Position numbers and translations under genes: made by a program. A stretch of DNA of 7,861 nucleotides from Bacteroidales bacterium (GTDB taxonomy: Bacteria > Bacteroidota > Bacteroidia > Bacteroidales > JALTDM01). The notes beneath the pieces were generated by a model. It saw only the letters and a list, made by a program, of their open reading frames with translations. It searched no databases and was not told where the DNA came from. Positions 1 through 6,244 of the stretch are shown here, in pieces; within the stretch, counting starts at the first letter, position 1, and every line of letters begins with the position of its first letter. The DNA lies in contig JALTEO010000220.1 in NCBI GenBank assembly GCA_027073875.1, forward strand, positions 1-7,861, written 5' to 3'.

Positions 1-1134
1 GTGCAAAAAGACGGTGTAATTACCGTAGAAGAAGCCAAAGGAACAGATACAACTGTAGAGATAGTAGAAGGAATGCAATTTGACCGCGGATATATTTCGC
101 CTTATTTTGTAACCGATACCGAAAAAATGAAATCGGTAATGGAGAATCCTTATATCTTACTTAGCGAAAAGAAAATATCGGTAATGAAAGACTTGTTACC
201 TATATTGGAACCGGTCGCTCAAGCCGGTCGTCCATTGGTAATTATTGCCGAAGATGTTGAAGGCGAAGCACTGGCAACTTTAGTAGTTAACAAATTGCGT
301 GGTACCATTAAGATAGCTGCCGTAAAAGCACCCGGATTTGGCGACCGCCGGAAAGAAATGCTTGAAGACCTTGCCGTTTTGACAGGAGGAACAGTAATTT
401 CAGAAGATAAAGGACTGAAATTGGAAACGGTAACACTTGATATGCTCGGCGAAGCAGAGAAAATTGAAATGGACAAAGAAAATACAACCGTAGTTAACGG
501 CAAAGGACAAAAAGACGCTATTGATGCCCGCGTAGCACAAATAAAAGCACAAATTGAAACAACAACTTCCGACTACGACAAAGAAAAATTGCAAGAACGA
601 TTGGCAAAATTAGCCGGTGGTGTTGCTGTCCTTTATATTGGTGCTGCCAGCGAAGTGGAAATGAAAGAAAAGAAAGACCGTGTGGACGATGCCTTGAGTG
701 CTACCCGTGCAGCTGTGGAAGAAGGAATTATTCCCGGTGGTGGCGTAGCTTTAATTAGATCAATTGAAGACATAAAAGACCTGAAAGGCAGCAATGAAGA
801 TGAAACAATAGGTATTCAGATTGTTAAAAGAGCAATAGAAGAACCGTTGCGTCAGATTATTAGAAATGCCGGTTTGGAAGATTCTGTTGTTGTTCACAAG
901 GTAAAAGAAGGAAAAGATGATTTCGGCTTTAATGCTTATACGGAAAAATACGAAAACTTGCTGAAGTCCGGTGTTATTGACCCGACAAAAGTTACTCGTG
1001 TAGCTCTTGAAAATGCCGCATCTATTGCAGGAATGTTCTTGACCACCGAATCAGTAATGGTCGAAAAGAAAGAAAAAGAAACACCAATGCCGCCAATGGA
1101 TCCCGGAATGGGCGGAATGGGTGGCATGATGTAA
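1..1134 (+). CDS. groEL: Chaperonin GroEL (Hsp60), C-terminal 377 residues; 5' end outside the window
   Basis: GroEL forms the cytoplasmic double-ring chaperonin that, with GroES, folds proteins by ATP-driven cycles. The reading frame is open from base 1. The first codon, GTG, is an internal valine and not a start, because the sequence begins at KDGVITVEE, roughly residue 168 of the ~545-residue family. What remains is the apical domain (VEGMQFDRGYISPYF at 22-36, IIAEDVEGEALATLVVN at 81-97, KAPGFGDRRKEML at 109-121), the second intermediate segment and the C-terminal equatorial part. Asp230 in RVDDALSATRAAVEEG corresponds to the ATP-hydrolysing Asp398 of E. coli GroEL, and GGGVAL follows at 246-251. 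The protein ends in the usual flexible Gly/Met tail (MGGMGGMM). The N-terminal equatorial ATP-binding half, and groES if adjacent, would lie to the left. An intrinsic terminator follows the stop, so this looks like the end of its transcription unit. Identity is essentially certain. Confidence 0.98.
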   Translation: MQKDGVITVEEAKGTDTTVEIVEGMQFDRGYISPYFVTDTEKMKSVMENPYILLSEKKISVMKDLLPILEPVAQAGRPLVIIAEDVEGEALATLVVNKLRGTIKIAAVKAPGFGDRRKEMLEDLAVLTGGTVISEDKGLKLETVTLDMLGEAEKIEMDKENTTVVNGKGQKDAIDARVAQIKAQIETTTSDYDKEKLQERLAKLAGGVAVLYIGAASEVEMKEKKDRVDDALSATRAAVEEGIIPGGGVALIRSIEDIKDLKGSNEDETIGIQIVKRAIEEPLRQIIRNAGLEDSVVVHKVKEGKDDFGFNAYTEKYENLLKSGVIDPTKVTRVALENAASIAGMFLTTESVMVEKKEKETPMPPMDPGMGGMGGMM

Positions 1135-1153
1135 ATCATTCCGGAAAATCTTT

Positions 1154-1190
1154 TAAGGGTTGCAAATAAAAAGCAACCCTTATTTTTTTT
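1154..1190 (+). terminator. Intrinsic terminator after groEL
   Basis: A perfect 10-bp stem (1154-1163 with 1173-1182, core AAGGGTTGC/GCAACCCTT) encloses a 9-nt A-rich loop. Eight T's follow at 1183-1190. It lies 20 nt after the groEL stop and has the standard form for ending the groEL transcript. There is no matching A-run on its left side, so it should act only on + strand transcription. The last T is directly followed by the ATG of the next gene. Confidence 0.9.
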
Positions 1191-1520
1191 ATGGATAATG
1201 ATAATTTTTTTGAACAAGTATATCAGGTTGTGTGTTTAATACCGGAAGGAAGAGTAACCACTTACGGAGCCATTGCCAATTATTTAACGGCACCAATGGC
1301 GGCACGCATGGTTGGTTGGGCAATGAACAAAGCGTTTTCGCAACCGTATTTTATTCCTGCCCATCGTGTTGTGAACCGTAATGGTTGTTTGACAGGGAAA
1401 CATCATTTTCCGTCACCGACAATGATGGAAGAAATGTTGAAAAAAGAAGGTGTTATGATTAAAAACAACTGTATTGTCAATTTTAAGAAATATTTTTGGA
1501 ATCCAATGGAAGAGCTTTAA
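1191..1520 (+). CDS. Alkyltransferase-like (ATL) protein, MGMT family lacking the acceptor cysteine
   Basis: This 109-residue protein is the C-terminal DNA-binding domain of the O6-methylguanine-DNA methyltransferase (Ada/Ogt/MGMT) family on its own. The helix-turn-helix region is RVTTYGAIANYL (21-32). Tyr25 aligns with the nucleotide-flipping Tyr114 of human MGMT, and Arg39 in AARMVGWAM aligns with the arginine finger. The active-site motif, normally PCHRV, reads PAHRV (56-60), so Ala57 replaces the alkyl-accepting cysteine. The protein therefore cannot transfer alkyl groups by the usual mechanism. Known ATL proteins (E. coli YbaZ and S. pombe Atl1 with Trp; a Thermus ATL with Ala) bind O6-alkylguanine and hand the lesion to nucleotide excision repair. 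The same role is inferred here. The start fits because the family begins a few residues before the FFEQVY helix, and the next Met is at residue 36. The ATG directly abuts the groEL terminator T tract and has no Shine-Dalgarno, so its source of transcription is unclear. Confidence 0.92.
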   Translation: MDNDNFFEQVYQVVCLIPEGRVTTYGAIANYLTAPMAARMVGWAMNKAFSQPYFIPAHRVVNRNGCLTGKHHFPSPTMMEEMLKKEGVMIKNNCIVNFKKYFWNPMEEL

Positions 1521-1540
1521 GAGATGGAATGATTATTTTA

Positions 1541-1573
1541 AGTGCCTAGAGTGCCTAAAGTTTGGAGTGCTTA
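1541..1573. repeat. Three short direct repeats, AGTGCYTA
   Basis: AGTGCCTA occurs at 1541-1548 and 1550-1557, and AGTGCTTA at 1566-1573. The first two start 9 nt apart and the last two 16 nt apart, with AAGTTTGG in between. They lie just after the ATL stop codon in non-coding DNA. They may be a simple slippage-derived intergenic repeat or a remnant of a dispersed repeat. The sequence gives no evidence of a protein-binding role. Confidence 0.55.
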
Positions 1574-1651
1574 GATTTTTAATTACGAATGAAAAATGTG
1601 ATAATTACAAATAGTTAAATGGAAATGAACAAATAAAAAAATAAAAACTTT

Positions 1652-1698
1652 CAACCTCTTGTTTCCCACCCCTTAGTAAAGCGGGATTAAGGGGGTTG
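1652..1698. repeat. Imperfect palindromic element upstream of mrp
   Basis: The outer arms 1652-1667 and 1683-1698 pair over 16 positions: 11 Watson-Crick pairs, 2 G-T wobbles and 3 mismatches. An alternative inner hairpin pairs CCCCTTA (1669-1675) perfectly with TAAGGGG (1688-1694) around a 12-nt loop. The element is much richer in G+C than its flanks. It looks like a small REP- or MITE-like palindrome. No run of T's follows, so it is a poor candidate for an intrinsic terminator of the ATL gene, although it could act as a weak one. Confidence 0.5.
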
Positions 1699-1738
1699 TT
1701 AAGCTTTATGAATTTTACGAACTAAAAAACAAGCAATT

Positions 1739-2815
1739 ATGGAAATAAATGAACAAAGTGTAGTTCAAATCTTACAAACGGTTAAATATCCGCCAAAAGA
1801 TCAGGATATCGTTTCCTTGAATATGGTTAAGGAATTAACTTTTGAAGGAAAGACAATTTCGTTTACGATTGTTTTCGATAGTTTCAATAATCCACACGAG
1901 AAATCGGTAAAAGCAAATGCCACAGAGAAATTACAGGCAGCTTTTGGCAATGATATTGAAGTGAAGATAAGAGCTATCGGCAAAGTAAATGTTAGTAAAA
2001 TGAATGTAAAACCGGCTGCTCCGCCGAAACCGGAGAAATCCCTTCCCGGTATTAAACACATTATTATGGTAACCTCCGGCAAAGGTGGTGTAGGAAAATC
2101 AACCGTAGCGGCGAATTTAGCAATTGCTTTAGCCAAAGCGGGTAAGTCGGTAGGATTACTTGACTCCGATATGTATGGACCATCTATCCCAAAATTATTA
2201 GATATGGAAGATGCTCGCCCGGGTGGGAAGAAAGTAGATGGAAAAGATGTCATTATTCCCATCGAAAAATTCGGTATAAAAGTAATCTCTCTTGGATTCT
2301 TTATCAAAAAGGAAGATGCCGTAATTTGGCGTGGTTCAATGGTTACCAATGCCTTGAAACAACTTTTGAACGAAGTGGATTGGGGCGAACTGGATTTTAT
2401 GGTTATTGATTTGCCTCCGGGAACAGGCGACACACAAATTACACTGGCTCAGACCGTAGAGGCAAGTGGTGCTGTTGTGGTTAGCACACCGCAAACTGTA
2501 GCCATCAATGATGTGCGGAAAGCTGTTAATATGTTTAAGGCCAAAGGAATTGATGTACCTGTTTTAGGTATAGTCGAGAATATGGCTTGGTTCACGCCTG
2601 ACGATTGCCCCGATAAGAAATATTACATTTTTGGCAAAGGTGGTGCTTCACACTTAGCTGATGAATTTCAGATTCCGCTGTTGGGACAAATTCCTATCGT
2701 CGAAAGAATCCGTGAAGACGGTGATGCAGGAACACCAACAGCTTTAGATGAATCTTCCGATCAAGGAAAAGCATTCTACGAAATTGCTCTGAATGTGATG
2801 AAACAATTGGATTAG
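1739..2815 (+). CDS. mrp: Mrp/ApbC-family P-loop ATPase, Fe-S cluster carrier
   Basis: Mrp/ApbC/NBP35 proteins are cytoplasmic ATPases that bind Fe-S clusters and deliver them to apo-proteins. This copy is 358 residues, a normal length. Residues 1 to about 85 form the N-terminal Fe-S assembly (MIP18/DUF59-like) domain. A Pro/Lys-rich linker (KPAAPPKPEK, 91-100) follows, and then the SIMIBI-class P-loop domain. The deviant Walker A motif is SGKGGVGKS (113-121), with signature Lys115 and Lys120. The next motif is DSDMYGPSIP (142-151), and switch II is DLPPGTGD (224-231). The C-terminal region reads NMAWFTPDDCPDKKYYIFG. The CxxC pair that normally binds the bridging cluster here in E. coli-type Mrp is absent; Cys290 is the only cysteine nearby. 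The ATG at 1739 is preceded by an A-rich leader without Shine-Dalgarno, and it starts the N-terminal domain in full. A strong terminator follows, so mrp is either monocistronic or at the end of its unit. Confidence 0.95.
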   Translation: MEINEQSVVQILQTVKYPPKDQDIVSLNMVKELTFEGKTISFTIVFDSFNNPHEKSVKANATEKLQAAFGNDIEVKIRAIGKVNVSKMNVKPAAPPKPEKSLPGIKHIIMVTSGKGGVGKSTVAANLAIALAKAGKSVGLLDSDMYGPSIPKLLDMEDARPGGKKVDGKDVIIPIEKFGIKVISLGFFIKKEDAVIWRGSMVTNALKQLLNEVDWGELDFMVIDLPPGTGDTQITLAQTVEASGAVVVSTPQTVAINDVRKAVNMFKAKGIDVPVLGIVENMAWFTPDDCPDKKYYIFGKGGASHLADEFQIPLLGQIPIVERIREDGDAGTPTALDESSDQGKAFYEIALNVMKQLD

Positions 2816-2841
2816 GAGTCTGAACTTATTCAAACTTTTTT

Positions 2842-2882
2842 AAAGGTTGTGTTCAATAAAAAAGAATACAACCTTTTTTTTT
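2842..2882 (+). terminator. Intrinsic terminator after mrp
   Basis: A 13-bp stem (2842-2854 with 2864-2876, one G-T wobble) encloses a 9-nt A-rich loop. The 3' arm runs straight into nine T's (2874-2882). It begins 26 nt after the mrp stop. The stem core GGTTG/CAACC and the loop style closely resemble those of the terminator after groEL. It separates mrp from the downstream promoter and operon. Confidence 0.92.
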
Positions 2883-2886
2883 ACCA

Positions 2887-2911
2887 TTGTTAAAAAAGAT
2901 TCGTATATTCG
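2887..2911 (+). promoter_or_regulatory. Putative Bacteroidota-type promoter for the coiled-coil protein/pgi operon
   Basis: TATATTCG at 2904-2911 matches the Bacteroidota -7 consensus TAnnTTTG at all but one fixed position. A TTG at 2887-2889 could serve as the -33 element, but its 14-nt spacing is shorter than usual. The site lies between the mrp terminator and the GTG start at 2936, where a promoter is expected. Transcription starting just after it would leave a leader of roughly 15-20 nt. Confidence 0.5.
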
Positions 2912-2935
2912 TGGGCTCAAATTGAAGTTTTATTT

Positions 2936-5900
2936 GTGGCCAAAGACTATAAGATATTAATCCAAAAGCTAGATCGTTTTATCCGGCATTATTACCGTAC
3001 GCAGGTATTAAAAGGGTTAATTTTGTTTGCCGTTTACTTCGTTTTGACAATCGTTTTAGCTTCTGTAGTCCAATATTTTGGTCATTTTTCTATCGGTACC
3101 CGTACTTTTATTTTTGATGTATTATTGGTGTCTTTTACCGGTCTGTTTTTGTGGTACATACTTCTTCCGTTGCTTAAGGTTTTCAAAATAAGCAAGACCA
3201 TCTCTTACGACAGAGCAGCACAAATTATCAGCCGTCATTTTACAGAGATTAAAGATAAATTGCTAAATACACTGGAACTTTACCGTCTTGAAAAACAGTC
3301 GCCATATTCTGCCGATTTACTTTTGGCAAGCATTGAGCAACGCACCAATCAGCTGTCGCCGTTCCCATTTACTGAGGCGGTAGATGTAAAACGATTATTC
3401 CGTTACTTGCTGTTTTTTTTAGCTTCGTTAATCCTTGCTGTCGTTTTATTTACAACAAAGCCAATGATTTTTAGTCAGGGAACAAAACCCATTTTACAGC
3501 ACAATGTTTATTTTGAAACTCCGGCTCCCTTTTCGTTCCGGCTTCTGAATGACTCATTATCAGTAGTTGCCGGCGAAGACCTGACTGTAAAAGTGGCTGT
3601 GGAAGGCAATTATATCCCCGAAACAGTGGAAATAAATTATGCAGGTAATTCATTTCTGATGAAAAAAACGAAAAAAGGCGATTTTACCTATTCGTTCAGG
3701 AGTATAAACAATGGGCTGTCGTTCCATTTTTCTGCCGAAGATATTGAAAGTCGTTCTTATGACATTACGGTTTTCCCTGCACCGTCAATCACAAATCTGA
3801 TGGTAACCGTTACACCACCGGCATATACAACTTTACCGCCGGAAACATTCCAAAATATCGGCAATCTGTCTATCCCCGAAGGATCGCAAGTGAAATGGGA
3901 AATAAAAGCGGAAAATGTGGATTCCGTTAACTTCATCTTTAATGATACCTGCTTTGTATTTGCTCAAATGAAGAATGACATTTTTTCATTATCGAAAAGG
4001 TTTTTGAAAAACACAACTTATCAGGTTGGTTATCAGAATAAATTTGTGAAAAAAAATAAAATATTTAATTACCGGATAAAAACTATTCCCGATTTATATC
4101 CTGAAATCTTTGTTAAGCAATTTGTCGATTCGTTGCAACCTACTCTATTTTATTTTGGTGGAAATATCAAAGACGATTATGGATTTACAAAAATGACTTT
4201 TAACTACGCTGTGAGCAAAGACAGTATCGTAAAATTGCCGGTAGAAATTAATAATAATACGGTTGCTCAAGGATTTGAATTTGGATTTGATTTTGCGGGA
4301 ATAACTACCGATAACACAACAATATCGTATTATTTTGAGGTGTGGGACAATGACGGTATTCACGGACCGAAATCATCACGGTCGTCCGTTTTTCAATTTA
4401 GTAAGCCCTCGAAAGAAGAACTTGACAGTTTGGAAAATGCTGTGAATGAATCGGTAGAGAAAAAATTAAAGACAAGCCGGAAATTGGCAAAAGACATTCA
4501 GAAAAATATTGAGAAACTGAAAAAAGATAAAATTGCCAAGAACCTGACTTCGTGGGAAAAAACAAAGATTTTGCAAAATATTTCACAGGAACAGAAGCAA
4601 TTGCAGCAAACAATGAAAGACTTGGCGAAAGAGAATCAACAGAAGAACAACAAGATAAGTTCTTTTTCAGACCAGTCGCAGAAACTAATGGAAAAACAAA
4701 AGCAGATAGAAGATTTATTGAATAATCTGATGGACGATGAGTTGAAAAAAATGTTAGACGAACTGGAAAAATTAATGGACAAAGCCGAAGAAAAACAGTT
4801 AGACCGGCAAACCAACAAAATGCAGATGAGCTACGAACAACTGGAAAAACAGTTGGATAAAAATATGGAGATACTCAAACGGTTTGAAGTGGAGAAAAAA
4901 GTGGAACAGACCATTGATGAGTTACAGAAATTAGCCGAGAAACAAGAAAAATTATCTAAAGAAAGTAAAGATAAAAAGAATAGCACGGAAGACCTTGCCA
5001 AGAAACAGGAACAACAAAAAGCCGACTTTGAAAAGGCAATGGAAAAATACAAGGAAGCACAAGAAAAGAATAAGGAATTGGAACAGCCCTATCAAATGCA
5101 AAACTTCAACCAACAAAAAGAAGAAGTGGCTCAAGAATTTGGTAAAGGCAAAAAAAGTTTAGACGAGAAAAAACGCTCAAAAGCATCGCAGAGCCAGAAG
5201 AAAAATGCACAATCGCTGTCGCAAATGTCAAAGCAGATGCAGCAAATGATGGATCAGCAGATGCAACAACAAGAAACCGAAGATTTAAACAACTTGAAAC
5301 AAATTATTGACAATTTGACAACTTTCTCGTTTGAGCAGGAAGACCTGATGAATCAACTGAAAAAAACTTCATTCCGTGACCCTAAATTGGGAAAATTGAT
5401 GGAAAAACAACATAAACTTTCCGAGAGTTTCCAGATTATTCAGGATTCATTATACGCTTTGTCGAAACGAATTCCAATGATTAATCAGCCCATTAATAAA
5501 GAAATAACGCATATCTTACAGTGGCAGGAAAAAGTTTTTAATCAGTTGAAAGACGGTAATACACGAGGTGCGGCATCGACTCAGCAATTTATTATGACTT
5601 CGGCAAATAATTTAGACTTACTGCTTTCGGAGTTAGCACAGCAAATGCAACGCCGGATGAAACAAAAATCAGGAAATCAGATGTGTCAAAACCCGGGTTC
5701 GGGATCACCCAAAATGGGACAGATGAAAGCACAGATGCAGTCGCTCAAACAACAACTTCAGCAGATGATTGAGCAAATGAAGAATGAACAAGCGGGCAAA
5801 GGCAAAGAAAAAACCGGAAAGGAAATAGGCAAATCATTGGCACAGTACGAAAAATTTAGAGAGTCGCTACGGCAACTGATGAATAACAACGGAACTCTTT

Positions 5901-6238
5901 CGCCGGAAGCAACCCAAAAACTGAATCAGATAAATCAGTTGATTCAGGAAAATATCAACGATTTGATTGACAAAAATATTACACCTAATTTGGTAAAACG
6001 GCAAGACAGGATAATTACCCGTTTGCTTGAGGCAGAAAATAGTGATTTTCAGCGAAAAACAGATAAAGAAAGAAAATCACACGAAGGGAAAGAAATTCCC
6101 AAGCCGGATGTAACGGAATTTTTTAAGGAATATGAGAACAAACATCGTTTTAGCGACTTATTAGATAAGTCAACGATTCAATTAATACCGTTTTACGAAA
6201 AAATATATAAAGAATATTTATTGAAACTGGAAAAATAA
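2936..6238 (+). CDS. Large membrane-anchored coiled-coil protein, DUF4175-like, function unknown
   Basis: The function of this 1100-residue protein is not known. I place it with the DUF4175-type proteins by layout and by resemblance to Bacteroidota members, not by any catalytic motif. Three hydrophobic segments are visible at about 24-48, 57-81 and 154-174. Positively charged residues flank the first (N terminus, cytoplasmic) and the loop at 81-153 (cytoplasmic). The bulk after residue 175 is therefore predicted outside the cytoplasmic membrane. Residues about 185-490 look like beta-rich, Ig-like modules (TVTPPAYT at 291-298; YYFEVWDNDGIHGPKS at 465-480). From about 490 to 1045 the chain is a Lys/Glu/Gln/Met-rich, largely helical coiled coil, including MSKQMQQMMDQQMQQQE (764-780). 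A more ordered tail follows (1055-1100). The start is GTG at 2936. No in-frame ATG, GTG or TTG lies between it and the putative promoter, and homologous proteins begin with similar KDYKxLIxKLDxFI sequence. pgi follows after 6 nt, which suggests co-transcription. Confidence 0.8.
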   Translation: MAKDYKILIQKLDRFIRHYYRTQVLKGLILFAVYFVLTIVLASVVQYFGHFSIGTRTFIFDVLLVSFTGLFLWYILLPLLKVFKISKTISYDRAAQIISRHFTEIKDKLLNTLELYRLEKQSPYSADLLLASIEQRTNQLSPFPFTEAVDVKRLFRYLLFFLASLILAVVLFTTKPMIFSQGTKPILQHNVYFETPAPFSFRLLNDSLSVVAGEDLTVKVAVEGNYIPETVEINYAGNSFLMKKTKKGDFTYSFRSINNGLSFHFSAEDIESRSYDITVFPAPSITNLMVTVTPPAYTTLPPETFQNIGNLSIPEGSQVKWEIKAENVDSVNFIFNDTCFVFAQMKNDIFSLSKRFLKNTTYQVGYQNKFVKKNKIFNYRIKTIPDLYPEIFVKQFVDSLQPTLFYFGGNIKDDYGFTKMTFNYAVSKDSIVKLPVEINNNTVAQGFEFGFDFAGITTDNTTISYYFEVWDNDGIHGPKSSRSSVFQFSKPSKEELDSLENAVNESVEKKLKTSRKLAKDIQKNIEKLKKDKIAKNLTSWEKTKILQNISQEQKQLQQTMKDLAKENQQKNNKISSFSDQSQKLMEKQKQIEDLLNNLMDDELKKMLDELEKLMDKAEEKQLDRQTNKMQMSYEQLEKQLDKNMEILKRFEVEKKVEQTIDELQKLAEKQEKLSKESKDKKNSTEDLAKKQEQQKADFEKAMEKYKEAQEKNKELEQPYQMQNFNQQKEEVAQEFGKGKKSLDEKKRSKASQSQKKNAQSLSQMSKQMQQMMDQQMQQQETEDLNNLKQIIDNLTTFSFEQEDLMNQLKKTSFRDPKLGKLMEKQHKLSESFQIIQDSLYALSKRIPMINQPINKEITHILQWQEKVFNQLKDGNTRGAASTQQFIMTSANNLDLLLSELAQQMQRRMKQKSGNQMCQNPGSGSPKMGQMKAQMQSLKQQLQQMIEQMKNEQAGKGKEKTGKEIGKSLAQYEKFRESLRQLMNNNGTLSPEATQKLNQINQLIQENINDLIDKNITPNLVKRQDRIITRLLEAENSDFQRKTDKERKSHEGKEIPKPDVTEFFKEYENKHRFSDLLDKSTIQLIPFYEKIYKEYLLKLEK

Positions 6239-6244
6239 AAAACT

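Larger units (their letters stand above)
1521..1738. other. Gene-free, A+T-rich intergenic region with decayed repeats
   Basis: This 218-bp gap between the ATL and mrp stops/starts holds no credible ORF or RNA gene. Its contents are three short direct repeats (1541-1573), an A+T-rich middle (about 1575-1650), and a GC-rich imperfect palindrome (1652-1698). It must also contain the mrp promoter if mrp is transcribed separately, but I could not find a convincing TAnnTTTG element with a TTG about 20 nt upstream. TAGATTTT at 1572-1579 is the nearest match and is weak. The 40 bases before the mrp ATG are A-rich, as is usual for Bacteroidota leaders. Confidence 0.7.

Noticed and set aside
1..3. GTG at the left edge as the start of a complete 377-residue gene
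   Set aside because: The protein begins in the middle of the GroEL fold and lacks the N-terminal equatorial domain. The GTG is an internal valine, and the gene is cut by the window edge, not truncated in the genome.
1521..1738. tRNA, small RNA or CRISPR array in the intergenic region
   Set aside because: No cloverleaf, no regularly spaced repeats with unique spacers, and no clear promoter-terminator pair were found.
1801..2433. 210-codon open frame on the minus strand inside mrp
   Set aside because: It lies entirely opposite the well-supported mrp coding region, has Ser/Pro-rich composition typical of an antisense shadow, and shows no recognisable domain.
4398..5134. Several 60-73-codon minus-strand frames within the coiled-coil gene
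   Set aside because: They are Phe/Ser/Leu-rich complements of Lys/Glu/Gln codons and have no independent support such as a promoter or motif.
4441..6060. Low-complexity coiled-coil region as a tandem-repeat or phase-variable tract
   Set aside because: Gln/Lys/Met codons recur, but there is no fixed repeat period and no long simple-sequence run likely to cause frameshifting.
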